From: Pelagibacteraceae bacterium AG-359-O02
Lineage (GTDB): Bacteria; Pseudomonadota; Alphaproteobacteria; Pelagibacterales; Pelagibacteraceae
Direction of reading: 5' to 3'
Length of the DNA: 64,000 bases
NCBI GenBank assembly: GCA_003280485.1
Contig: QCEU01000001.1
Span: forward strand, 107,249 to 171,248
Translations under genes and position numbers: made by a program
The notes under the pieces: generated by a model
The model's input: the letters and a program-made list of their open reading frames with translations, nothing else
What the model was told of the DNA's origin: nothing
Database searches by the model: none
Part shown: positions 8,136-16,822 of the stretch, piece by piece
How positions within the stretch are numbered: the first letter of the stretch is position 1
Layout: each line of letters begins with the position of its first letter

Positions 8136-9245
8136 TTAAAATAAGCCTAAATCTTTAAGGTCATTGAATGTTGCAAAAAACATCAAAGTTAACAATAAAA
8201 ACATTCCGATTCGAAAAAAACCTTCCTGTGTTTTTTGACTTAATGGCTTTCCTAAAACCTTTTCAAATGCATAAAACATCAAATGGCCCCCATCTAAAAG
8301 TGGTATTGGAAAAAGGTTAATTAAGCCTAAACTTATCGATATATAGGCCATCATACTAATAAATGGCAATATTCCAAATTCAGCTACTTGTCCTGAAATC
8401 TTTGCTATTCTAATTGGCCCACCTAATTGTGAACTATCTCCAGATCCAGTAAGCATTGAACCCATATATTTAAGAGACGAAGTAGTTACAAAATATACTT
8501 CTTTAACAGACTCTATTAATGCATTTGCTGGACCTAATCGTTTATGATTTATTTCATTGTTATATGGACTTAGTTTAATACCAACTATTCTTTTATTAAT
8601 TTTATTTCCTAAATTATCAACACTTGCAACAATTTTAGGTTTAACTTTTAATAATATCTCTTGATCATATCTAGAAATTTTGAAATCAACTATCTCAGAT
8701 GTTGACATTAATATCAGTTTAGAAACATCAAGAATACTCTCCACTTTATTGTTATCTATTTCAAGTATCACATCATTTTTTTGCATTCCCGCTACTTCTG
8801 CTGGACTATCTTTTTGGACTTCGTCAATAACTGCAGGTGTAAAGTCTTTTCCAGCAAACATATATATAAATAAAAAAATAAATATTGCTAAAACGAAATT
8901 TGCTATTGGCCCACCCGCTACAATCAAGGATCTTTGATATAAGGGTTTTGTTACAAAGAGTTTTTCTTGATCCTCTTTGTTATATTTTTTTAACAATTCT
9001 TCTTGATCGGCTTGAGAAAATACATTTCTATCACCAAAAAATTTTACATAACCTCCAAGAGGTATCCAGCAAATTTTCCATCTTGTGCCCGATTTATCAT
9101 TCCAACCAATCAATTCTCTACCAAAACCTATTGAAAAATCTGTTACACCAACTCCATATTTTTTTGCAAAATAATAATGGCCATATTCATGTATGAAAAC
9201 GACTACTAAAATCAGTACTATAAATGGCAATATAAAAGAGAGCAT
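8136..9245 (-). CDS. rseP: Site-2 intramembrane metalloprotease RseP
   Basis: 369 residues. The zinc motif HEYGH lies in the first membrane helix (His19-Glu20, His23), the PDZ domain is around residues 125-215 (SPAEVAGMQKNDVILEIDNNKV), and the second zinc-binding motif is INLFPIPLLDGGHL. The protein cuts transmembrane segments of anti-sigma factors and remnant signal peptides. Only one PDZ is obvious, whereas E. coli RseP has two. It is normally near dxr, bamA or lpxD; here it stands alone between hup and the divergent helicase. The family call is firm, while the substrate is not visible. Confidence 0.93.
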   Translation of the reverse strand: MLSFILPFIVLILVVVFIHEYGHYYFAKKYGVGVTDFSIGFGRELIGWNDKSGTRWKICWIPLGGYVKFFGDRNVFSQADQEELLKKYNKEDQEKLFVTKPLYQRSLIVAGGPIANFVLAIFIFLFIYMFAGKDFTPAVIDEVQKDSPAEVAGMQKNDVILEIDNNKVESILDVSKLILMSTSEIVDFKISRYDQEILLKVKPKIVASVDNLGNKINKRIVGIKLSPYNNEINHKRLGPANALIESVKEVYFVTTSSLKYMGSMLTGSGDSSQLGGPIRIAKISGQVAEFGILPFISMMAYISISLGLINLFPIPLLDGGHLMFYAFEKVLGKPLSQKTQEGFFRIGMFLLLTLMFFATFNDLKDLGLF

Positions 9246-9400
9246 TTGATTTAATTATATTAACTATATGGGTTTCTTACAAGTTTCAAAGTGTCCAGTT
9301 TATGTCAATTATAAGCATTCTAAAGTCCTAAATAAATGATTTATTGTAATTGGCATTAGAACATATAAGCATTTTCTATATATCTTTAAAAGAATCAAGC

Positions 9401-10846
9401 ATGAAAAACTTTAATGAATTAGACATTGAAAACAAACTAAAGAATTCAATTAAGTATTCAAATTTTATCACACCCACACCAATTCAATCTCAAGCAATAC
9501 CTATTGCACTAGAAGGAAAAGATGTGCTTGGAACTGCACAAACTGGAACTGGTAAAACTTTAGCATTTACAATTCCATTAATAAATAAATTGATCATCAA
9601 TAAAAATGCAATGGCTTTAATCATATGCCCAACGAGAGAATTAGCTAGTCAGGTAATGGGCACGATATCTAAACTCACTTTAGGAGATATAAGAATTGGT
9701 AATGCTCTTTTAATTGGTGGAGAAAGTATGCAAAAACAACTGAGACAGCTGAATAAAAGAGCTCGAATAATTGTTGGAACACCAGGCAGAATTAATGATC
9801 ACTTAAAAAGAAAAAGCTTAAATTTAACAAGAGTTAATTACTTAGTTTTAGATGAAACTGATAGAATGCTTGATATGGGCTTTACACCTCAAATTGAAAT
9901 AATTTTAAAATTTATCCCAAAGGAACATCAAACATTATTATTTTCAGCCACCTTGCCAAGTAATATATTAAAAATTTCTGAAAAATATTTGAGAAAACCA
10001 CAAAGAATTTCAGTTGGATCAGTTTCAACTCCAATAGAAAAAATTAAACAAGAAACCTTTCAAATAACTCCAGATAAAAAATATCATGAATTAATCAATC
10101 AATTAGTTGAGAGAAAAGGTTCAATATTAGTTTTTGTTAAAACAAAATATGGTGCAGATAAAATTGTAAAAAGATTAAAATATGATGCTCATTCAGCAGA
10201 AGCAATTCATGGAAATCTAAGACAAAGTAAAAGAGACAGAGTTATTAGAGGTTTCAGATCTGGCAAAAGTAGAATTCTAGTTGCAACTGACGTTGCTGCA
10301 AGAGGATTAGATATTCCATTAATCCAACATGTAATAAATTATGATCTACCACAAGTACCTGAGGATTATATTCATAGAGTTGGTAGAACAGGTAGAGCTG
10401 GTAAAGAAGGATCGGCACTCACCTTCTTAACAAATAATGATCGTACTATGTGGAGAGAAATTCAGAAATTAATAAATCCAAATTTTAAATTTGAAGAAAG
10501 TTTTAATAGAAAATCTAACAAAAAAAATAAAAAATTTAAAAAAAGAGGTAAATCATTCAAAGATAGCGGAAATAGAAACGATAGGCGGGATAACAAAAGA
10601 AAATTTAAGTTTAAAAGTAATAAATTAAAAAGGTCTTATTCAGATAAGTCAAACAACAGTGATAGTGAATTTGATAAAAAAAAGAATTTTAAGTTTAAAA
10701 ATAAAAAATTTAAAAAATTTCATACTGATAACTTAAAAGAACAAGGTGATAATCCTAATATTAGAAAAAAATTTAAATTTAAGAAAAAATTTAAGAAAAG
10801 AAAAAGACAAAGAAACTTCTCCTTTAAAAAATTTAAAAAAAATTAA
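9401..10846 (+). CDS. DEAD-box RNA helicase with long basic tail (RhlE-like)
   Basis: 481 residues when started at ATG 9401, which places the Q-motif region (FITPTPIQSQAIP) correctly; a frame extension upstream adds 17 unlikely residues. Helicase motifs are in order: AQTGTGKT (I), PTRELA (Ia), TPGR (Ib), DETD (II), SAT (III), HGNLRQSKRDRVIRGF (IV region), VATDVAARGLD (V), HRVGRTGRAG (VI). Motif II reads DETD rather than DEAD. From about residue 380 a tail rich in Lys, Phe and Asn follows, ending KKFKKN, probably an RNA-binding tail. Such enzymes remodel RNA in ribosome assembly or cold adaptation. It ends one base from the convergent symporter gene. Confidence 0.93.
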   Translation: MKNFNELDIENKLKNSIKYSNFITPTPIQSQAIPIALEGKDVLGTAQTGTGKTLAFTIPLINKLIINKNAMALIICPTRELASQVMGTISKLTLGDIRIGNALLIGGESMQKQLRQLNKRARIIVGTPGRINDHLKRKSLNLTRVNYLVLDETDRMLDMGFTPQIEIILKFIPKEHQTLLFSATLPSNILKISEKYLRKPQRISVGSVSTPIEKIKQETFQITPDKKYHELINQLVERKGSILVFVKTKYGADKIVKRLKYDAHSAEAIHGNLRQSKRDRVIRGFRSGKSRILVATDVAARGLDIPLIQHVINYDLPQVPEDYIHRVGRTGRAGKEGSALTFLTNNDRTMWREIQKLINPNFKFEESFNRKSNKKNKKFKKRGKSFKDSGNRNDRRDNKRKFKFKSNKLKRSYSDKSNNSDSEFDKKKNFKFKNKKFKKFHTDNLKEQGDNPNIRKKFKFKKKFKKRKRQRNFSFKKFKKN

Positions 10847-10847
10847 A

Positions 10848-12278
10848 TTACCTCAATTTCCACGTAACCACAGGTAAGAGTGTTGCAACAATAAATGAGC
10901 AAAACAACAAAGATTGTGAGATAAATATTGGAAAAAAATCGGCAGGTAATATTATTCCTACAAGTATTGATTTTGTGAAATCGGGACTAGGAAATAATAA
11001 AATTCCACCAATTAAACCAACCATAATTGAAACATATGCATTTTTTTCATTAAATGATTTTGAATAAAAACCATAAAATACACTTAATACTGCTGCACAA
11101 CAAAATAAATCAGCTAATAAAAATAGATATAAAATACTTAATCCTTTTGATGCAACAAAAAATGAAATCAAGGATAAAAATATTATAATTTGTTTAGATA
11201 ATTTTAAATAATTACCTTTAAATTTTATAACTTTATTTCCATCAACAATAATCAAACTAGAGATAGCATTTACCAGTGTATCTATACTGCTCACTGTCAG
11301 TGAAATTGCTAAAATAGTTATTATCATTGATAAAAAGATGGCTTGGTCTTTTAACAATAAAGAAAAGAATGCAAGGTCAGGAACTACACTAGGATTTTGG
11401 GAGGTTGCAACTAAACCTGAAAAGCCCATGATGAATACTATTGGTATAATAATTATAAAAGAAATTATTAAGCTATTTTTTAAAACTTTATTATTTTTAG
11501 CAGCATAAACTCTTTGCCAGTTACCTTGATGAAAAAGATTGGTTGCTGCAACAGCTATAAAAAAAGTTAGGCCTGCAGTAAAGTTAGGCAAATAACCTGA
11601 GCTTAACAAATAGGGTTTGTTCTGTTTTACAAACTCAAAACTAAAATCATTAGAATTAAAAGAAATTAAATAAGAAAATGCAATTATTAAGAGCAAACCA
11701 AAAACTATAAATTGAATATTATCTGTAAATATTGAAGCTCTAAGACCACCATACAAAGTGTAGACAAGTGAGCTAACAATTACAATAAATGCCGTGATCC
11801 ATAGATCAGTTCCTGAAATGTAATTAATTAAAATTGAAACGGCGGTAACTTCTGCTATTAAAAAAATAGTCATATAGAAGATAGATAAAAACAAAATTAA
11901 CTTAAATAATTGTGAGCCAAATCTAGATCTAATCACCTCAATTAATGATTTTCCTGTTGGATATTTATCTCTAAATTTTTTTCCTAAATAAATTAATGCA
12001 AAAAGAGGAAACGCTGCCCCTAAAGAATATCCAATAACAGCTCCTACTCCTCCCCAGGTTGCTGCTGATGCGGGACCGAATAAAATCCATGCACCTAGAG
12101 CAGATGCAACTAAACTAGTTGTTAGTGAAAAAGTCCCTACAGATCTACTTGCAACTAGATAATTGTTCAACCCTTGATATTTTTTTGAATATACAAAGCC
12201 AACTATTACAAAAATGATACTAATAATTAAGGTTAATAAAATTGCAGATGATTGATTTAAGATGTTTATTTGATCCAT
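10848..12278 (-). CDS. thiV: Sodium:solute symporter, ThiV-type thiamin-precursor transporter
   Basis: 476 residues of the SSS family (LeuT-like fold) with about 13 hydrophobic helices. Visible signatures include ASALGAWILFGPASAATWGG near residue 60 and NLFHQGNWQRVYAAK mid-protein, both typical of SSS carriers. The substrate is inferred from the upstream TPP riboswitch: in SAR11, ThiV is the known riboswitch-controlled SSS carrier proposed to import the thiamin pyrimidine moiety HMP, for which these cells are auxotrophic. The riboswitch ends at the start codon and likely controls translation. Without that element the gene would only be called an SSS transporter. Confidence 0.8.
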   Translation of the reverse strand: MDQINILNQSSAILLTLIISIIFVIVGFVYSKKYQGLNNYLVASRSVGTFSLTTSLVASALGAWILFGPASAATWGGVGAVIGYSLGAAFPLFALIYLGKKFRDKYPTGKSLIEVIRSRFGSQLFKLILFLSIFYMTIFLIAEVTAVSILINYISGTDLWITAFIVIVSSLVYTLYGGLRASIFTDNIQFIVFGLLLIIAFSYLISFNSNDFSFEFVKQNKPYLLSSGYLPNFTAGLTFFIAVAATNLFHQGNWQRVYAAKNNKVLKNSLIISFIIIIPIVFIMGFSGLVATSQNPSVVPDLAFFSLLLKDQAIFLSMIITILAISLTVSSIDTLVNAISSLIIVDGNKVIKFKGNYLKLSKQIIIFLSLISFFVASKGLSILYLFLLADLFCCAAVLSVFYGFYSKSFNEKNAYVSIMVGLIGGILLFPSPDFTKSILVGIILPADFFPIFISQSLLFCSFIVATLLPVVTWKLR

Positions 12279-12343
12279 TTTTCCCTTTCTGAATTACCGG
12301 ACAGGTTCCTTGGGTATTTCTCAGCCATATGGCACCCCAAAAT
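12277..12343 (-). promoter_or_regulatory. TPP (THI-box) riboswitch controlling thiV
   Basis: Read on the minus strand, the leader has the TPP aptamer landmarks in order: GGGGTGCC, GGCTGAGA, ATACCC, GGAACCTG, CCGGTAAT and AGGGA. ATTTT (minus strand of 12339-12343) can pair with AAAAT (minus strand of 12277-12281), closing the aptamer over the AGGG ribosome binding site and the A and T of the start codon. The P3 arm is short or absent. Because there is no terminator between aptamer and start codon, TPP most likely blocks translation initiation. Confidence 0.93.
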
Positions 12344-12612
12344 AATTTTTATATTAAATGGTATATAAGTAAAGAGAGATGTTAAGCAACTATATGAATT
12401 ATACATAGCTATTATTCACTATTAGCGCTCCTAATATGTAAATAATGTTATAAATTACAATTCTCTCTCTTATTATAAGTTAATTATAATACTAGGCTTC
12501 GTAGATTGAAGCCTAGAAAAAAATTTTATTGAATTTTCAGCCTAAATTGGAAATAGATGTGTCACTATAAATTATTTTCTTTAGTTGTCTAAGGGTGTAA
12601 TTTCCTGTCTTA
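12344..12612. other. Gene-free spacer with several hairpins
   Basis: No open frame of interest. It holds a perfect 9-base stem CTAGGCTTC / GAAGCCTAG (12493-12501 with 12509-12517), a short ATTAG / CTAAT stem (12421-12435), and a longer-range match AAGAGAGA (12372-12379) with TCTCTCTT (12464-12471). It must contain the promoters for thiV and for the thioredoxin-like gene. The 9-base stem has no following T-run on either strand, so it is not a plain terminator; it could be part of a leader or a small RNA. Confidence 0.45.
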
Positions 12613-13002
12613 ATGAAAAAAATTTTAATTTTTATTTTCTGTTTTTTTGCATTTGCTGCAAATTCAATGGAAAAGAAAACTACGTTTGATAAAGATTTGT
12701 TTAGCAAAGCCCAGTCTGAGGGTAAAATTATAGTTATCAGTTCTTGGATCGAATATTGTGGATCTTGTGCAAATCAAATGAAAGTTTTGCAAAAAGCAAA
12801 AAAAAATGGTGAATTATTAGATATTAAATTCGATAACATCGAATATTTTGCATTTGATGTAACAAACAGAGATATAGCGGATTCGTTTGATGTTCTTTAT
12901 CAAACTACTCTATTAATCTTCAAGGGTAAGACAGAAGTTTATAGAAGTATTGGTGAAACTACAGAGGATTTAATTTATGAAGCTTTAAAAGCTTCTATTT
13001 AA
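12613..13002 (+). CDS. Exported thioredoxin-fold protein
   Basis: 129 residues. The first about 18 form a signal peptide (MKKILIFIFCFFAFAANS). The mature part has a thioredoxin-like layout: IIVISSWIEYCGSCANQM with a CGSC redox pair (one CxxC, N-terminal to a helix), then a strand YFAFDVTNRD, and TTLLIFKGKTEVYRSIG in place of the cis-proline region (the residue before TLLIF is Thr, not Pro). Likely a periplasmic disulfide reductase or thioredoxin-like partner of DsbD-type proteins. Missing cis-Pro makes it atypical. No gene with a redox partner is adjacent. Confidence 0.75.
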   Translation: MKKILIFIFCFFAFAANSMEKKTTFDKDLFSKAQSEGKIIVISSWIEYCGSCANQMKVLQKAKKNGELLDIKFDNIEYFAFDVTNRDIADSFDVLYQTTLLIFKGKTEVYRSIGETTEDLIYEALKASI

Positions 13003-13028
13003 AACCAAAATCTAAAAAATATTATATC

Positions 13029-15563
13029 TTATTCATTTCTGACAAGTGGATAAACTTTTGGACTTAGATACTTAAGGTTTGTAAAAACTATCAATATCAT
13101 TGTTACTAATCCAACTGTAATTGTTACATTTAAGAATATGTCAAATTCAAATAGCCATTTAAGTTGAAAAATATTTTCAATAATAAATTTTGATGAAACT
13201 ATAGAAAAAATTGTAGAAAAAAGAATTATAGAAAAAAATGTAATTATAAATTCAATTAAAGATGAGTAAATTATTTCTTTTTTTGAAAATCCCAAAATCT
13301 TAAAAACTAAATTTTGGAAAGTTTTTATTTTTCCTTGCACTATAATTGCACTCGATATTACAACCAATCCTATTATTACTGTAACAGTTGAAATTATAAT
13401 GACCGCTATAAATACTTTATTAAGAACATCAGTAACTTTTTTTAAATAATCAGAGATTTTTACAATAGAAACACTGGGGAATTCGTCTAGAAAATTAATA
13501 CCATCGAATTTATCAATATTATTAAACTTCACTGTCGAAAGGTACTCATGAGGAATTTTATTTGCAAATTGAGGGTTTAGTAACATTGCAAAATTAATGC
13601 TAAGATCTCTATAATCAACTAATCTAAAATTCACTACCTCACCATCTATTTCTCTTCCATAAATGTTGAGAGTGAATATATCTCCAATTTTTACTCCAAA
13701 ATCTTGTGCCACTTTGCTATCCAAAGAAATTTGTAGTTTGTCTGGGCTTGATAAATCCCACCAGCTACCTTGTGTTAAAGGATTGTCTTTTGGTATCTCA
13801 TCTGACCAAGATATTCTTCTATCATTCATTATAACCCAATAACTGTCATTAGTATTTTTGATGTAAGAATTAGGATCTATCCCATTAATTTTTACAAGAC
13901 CTGCTGAAACCATAGGAACTACCTCTATTTTTGACTTATTATCAGAATTGAATATCATTTTTTCGAATTTTTCTCGTTGATCATTTTGAATTCCTAAGAA
14001 AAAATAATCTGGCGCAATTTCTGGAATAGATTTGGAAATTTCTCTTTTAAAATTTGAGCCTACAAATGTCAGTGTTAACAAAAGTGTCATTCCAAGACCT
14101 AAAGACATTATTGTAATGGGTGTAATACTTTTTGATTGAGTTATATTTTTGACAGCTATTTTTACTGAAATCTTAGAATTTTTATATTTTTTTAATAAAT
14201 AAATAATTGTTACAGAAAGATAATAAAAAATTAATAAACAAATAAAAAATGATACGAAATATGCAACACTATAAAATGGTATTGAAGACCTAATTGCAAA
14301 AAGACTAATTAATATTATCAATAATACTATGCTAATTATTACTGATTTCACTGAATAATTAAATTGAAGGCTTTGAAATACATTTCTAAATAAATTTGAT
14401 GCTTTAACTTGATCTATAGAATTAACAGTTGGTATAGAAAATATTATCATTACCAACATTCCAACCAAAAAAACAATAATTAAATTTAGAAAAGAAAAAC
14501 TTGCTTCTATATTTAAACCCAAACCATCTGAAATATATTTATCGACTATTGGGATTAAAAAAAAACTTAACCCATATGAAAAAACAGTGATTAAAACTAA
14601 TAAGATAGCTAATTGTAAATAATATATTGTTTTTATATTTCCAGAAAATACACCTATTGCTTTTTGAACTGCAATTGATGAATTTTTTTGATTTATAAAT
14701 GATAAAAGAGTATTCGCTATACCAATACCAGCAATTAACATAGCACTTATTGATACAAGTGATAAAAATTGTGAAAAATTATCAACAATCCGTCTAATGC
14801 CTCCTGCTGAGTTTTCGGGGTATCTTAATCTAACTCTATTTTGATCTTTAAATAAGCTCTCTACTCTTTTAATACCCTCTTTGCTATTAACAGATTTGTT
14901 AAATTTTACTTTGTATTCATAATTTAAAAAACTACCAAGGGTATTTAAATCTAACTTATCTAAAGTTTTTTTTCCAGTTAAGGCAAAATCTCCAAATACA
15001 AAGGCACCTCCAATATCAGGTAAAACTTTAACTATGCCGATAACTTTAAACTCTTTGTCTTGAACTTTTACAATGTCATTTATTTTTAAGTTTAAATTTT
15101 TAAAAATATTTTCATTTACTAATATTGAACTTTCTATCTGATTTAATTTTTCTAAAGCGTCATTGGGTTCATAGAATGCATTGCCATATAATGGATAAAA
15201 TTGATCAACTGATTTTACTCTAGTAAATGAAGTTTTATTGATTTTTTTATTAACAGTTGAAATCATTGTACTAAATTCAACCATTTGAGAGACTGTAGCA
15301 AATTTAGTAATTTTATCTATTTTAGTTTGATCACCTTCTCTATTGTTGTAATCAATTTCTATATCACCTCCTAATAATAATTTTGCATTTTCATTAAGTT
15401 CATTTTCTAGACTATCTTCAATTGTCATTATAGAACTTAAAATAAAGAGACTTATAAAAAGAGTAATAATTATACTTAAGATCTTATTATAACTTCTTGT
15501 TAAATCTCTAAGAGCATATTTAAAATAAAGACTAAAATTTTGATTTTTATTCAATTTTACCAT
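13029..15563 (-). CDS. ABC transporter permease with two FtsX domains (YbbP-like)
   Basis: 844 residues, the typical size of YbbP-like permeases. The order is: one N-terminal membrane helix, a periplasmic MacB-type domain (GGDIEIDYNNREGDQTK onward), an FtsX block of three helices (about residues 260-390), one more segment, and a second periplasmic domain and FtsX block at the end. It starts inside the ATPase gene (17-base overlap), so the two proteins form one transporter. By family knowledge such pairs expel lipids or hydrophobic compounds from the inner membrane or support lipoprotein/peptidoglycan steps. The adjacent TesA-type esterase matches the E. coli ybbA-ybbP-tesA order. Confidence 0.87.
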   Translation of the reverse strand: MVKLNKNQNFSLYFKYALRDLTRSYNKILSIIITLFISLFILSSIMTIEDSLENELNENAKLLLGGDIEIDYNNREGDQTKIDKITKFATVSQMVEFSTMISTVNKKINKTSFTRVKSVDQFYPLYGNAFYEPNDALEKLNQIESSILVNENIFKNLNLKINDIVKVQDKEFKVIGIVKVLPDIGGAFVFGDFALTGKKTLDKLDLNTLGSFLNYEYKVKFNKSVNSKEGIKRVESLFKDQNRVRLRYPENSAGGIRRIVDNFSQFLSLVSISAMLIAGIGIANTLLSFINQKNSSIAVQKAIGVFSGNIKTIYYLQLAILLVLITVFSYGLSFFLIPIVDKYISDGLGLNIEASFSFLNLIIVFLVGMLVMIIFSIPTVNSIDQVKASNLFRNVFQSLQFNYSVKSVIISIVLLIILISLFAIRSSIPFYSVAYFVSFFICLLIFYYLSVTIIYLLKKYKNSKISVKIAVKNITQSKSITPITIMSLGLGMTLLLTLTFVGSNFKREISKSIPEIAPDYFFLGIQNDQREKFEKMIFNSDNKSKIEVVPMVSAGLVKINGIDPNSYIKNTNDSYWVIMNDRRISWSDEIPKDNPLTQGSWWDLSSPDKLQISLDSKVAQDFGVKIGDIFTLNIYGREIDGEVVNFRLVDYRDLSINFAMLLNPQFANKIPHEYLSTVKFNNIDKFDGINFLDEFPSVSIVKISDYLKKVTDVLNKVFIAVIIISTVTVIIGLVVISSAIIVQGKIKTFQNLVFKILGFSKKEIIYSSLIEFIITFFSIILFSTIFSIVSSKFIIENIFQLKWLFEFDIFLNVTITVGLVTMILIVFTNLKYLSPKVYPLVRNE

Positions 15564-16212
15564 CCTTAATTTTAATAATTCTCTTAGAAAGATTTGCCAA
15601 TTTATTATCGTGCGTAACCATAATTAAACTTGCATTTTCTTCTTTCACATAATCAAAAAGAATGTTTGAGATTAGCTCAGAATTTTCACTATCTAAATTT
15701 CCAGTAGGCTCATCTGCTAGAATTAATTCAGGCTTCATAACAATTGAACGTGCAATTGCTACTCTTTGCTGTTCTCCTCCAGATAATTGACTGGGTAAAT
15801 TATTTAGCCTATTTCCAAGGCCAAATTTATCTAGGATTTCTTTTGCTTTATTAATCGGATCTTTAATTTTATTAATTTCTAATGCTAAACTCACATTTTC
15901 TATAGCTGTATAATTGGGTATTAAATAACATGATTGAAAAACAATACCAATATCCTTTCGTCTTATCTCTGAAATCTCATCTTCTTTTAAACTTGAAATC
16001 TCAAAGTCTTTAAATTCAATTTTTCCTGAAGATGCTTTTTCCAAACCACCTATCAGCATTATTAAGCTTGTCTTTCCTGACCCACTTTCTCCTACAACAG
16101 ATATTGTTTCCTTATAATCAACCTCAAAGCTTACATCTTGTAAAACATTTATAAGATTGTTATCAGTATTATAGTTTAGGTTCACATCTGTTAGTTTAAG
16201 AAGTTTAGTCAT
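15547..16212 (-). CDS. ABC transporter ATPase (YbbA/LolD family)
   Basis: 221 residues. Walker A is [10 protein letters not shown]-loop [10 protein letters not shown], signature [14 protein letters not shown], Walker [14 protein letters not shown], and the switch histidine is in MVTHD. This is the MacB/LolD/YbbA clade that works with FtsX-type permeases rather than canonical uptake systems. It overlaps the permease gene by 17 bases. Its ATG shares the four bases CATG with the divergent esterase start. No alternative start is available nearby. Confidence 0.93.
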   Translation of the reverse strand: MTKLLKLTDVNLNYNTDNNLINVLQDVSFEVDYKETISVVGESGSGKTSLIMLIGGLEKASSGKIEFKDFEISSLKEDEISEIRRKDIGIVFQSCYLIPNYTAIENVSLALEINKIKDPINKAKEILDKFGLGNRLNNLPSQLSGGEQQRVAIARSIVMKPELILADEPTGNLDSENSELISNILFDYVKEENASLIMVTHDNKLANLSKRIIKIKDGKIE

Positions 16213-16822
16213 GTTTAAAAAATGTATTATTAAAATAATTATATTATGTCTAGTTGCATTTGGGGTAAATGCTGAGAATAAAGTTGTTTTATTTGGAGAT
16301 AGTTTGATGGCTGGATATGGACTTAATAAAGAAGATCATTTGTCTGCAGTGCTTCAAAAAAATTTAAATAATAATGGATTAGATGTCAAAATTATAAATG
16401 CAAGTGTCTCAGGTGATACAACTGCAGGAGGTTTAAATAGAATAAATTGGACCCTATCTGAAAAGAATATTGATATTTTGGTTTTGGGTTTAGGCGCAAA
16501 TGATATGTTAAGAGGTATAAAGCCAAAAGAGACAAAAGAAAATTTAGAGAAAATAATTAAAATTATAATTGATAAAAACATTAAAATTATATTAGCAGGT
16601 ATGATTGCCCCTGAAAGTCATGGTAAAGAATACAGAGATAAATTTAATATAATTTATTCTAACCTTTCTGATAAATATAACTTAACTTTTTTACCTTTTC
16701 TTCTAGAAGGTGTTGCCTTAAAGCCAGAGCTAAATCTTGAGGACGGTATGCATCCAAATCCTAAAGGTGTTCAAATTATAAGCAAAAATATTGAAAAAAA
16801 AATAACTAGTTTGATTAATTAA
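16211..16822 (+). CDS. tesA: Secreted GDSL lipase/arylesterase TesA-like
   Basis: 203 residues. The signal peptide is about 21 residues (ending FGVNA) and the catalytic serine follows in block I VVLFGDSLMAGYGL (Ser31). Block II Gly is in VSGDTTAGG, block III Asn in GLGANDMLRG, and block V gives the Asp/His pair in EDGMHPNPKG. This is the SGNH-hydrolase set for acyl-CoA thioesterase I / lysophospholipase / arylesterase. Periplasmic. Start shared head-to-head (CATG) with the ATPase gene, matching the neighbourhood known from E. coli. It ends convergently with ald over a 4-base overlap. Confidence 0.92.
   Translation: MFKKCIIKIIILCLVAFGVNAENKVVLFGDSLMAGYGLNKEDHLSAVLQKNLNNNGLDVKIINASVSGDTTAGGLNRINWTLSEKNIDILVLGLGANDMLRGIKPKETKENLEKIIKIIIDKNIKIILAGMIAPESHGKEYRDKFNIIYSNLSDKYNLTFLPFLLEGVALKPELNLEDGMHPNPKGVQIISKNIEKKITSLIN

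Noticed and set aside
9266..9301. ATGGGTTT and GTGTCCAG in the rseP/helicase spacer as another copy of the AAAATGGGTT operator
   Set aside because: The two halves are in the wrong order and lack the AAAA before TGGG; likely chance.
9350..9400. Upstream extension of the helicase frame
   Set aside because: Starts at a non-ATG codon and adds residues unlike any DEAD-box N-terminus; ATG 9401 fits the Q-motif distance.
10500..10846. Repetitive AAATTTAAR tract as a DNA repeat element
   Set aside because: It is explained by the Lys/Phe-rich coding tail of the helicase and stays in frame.
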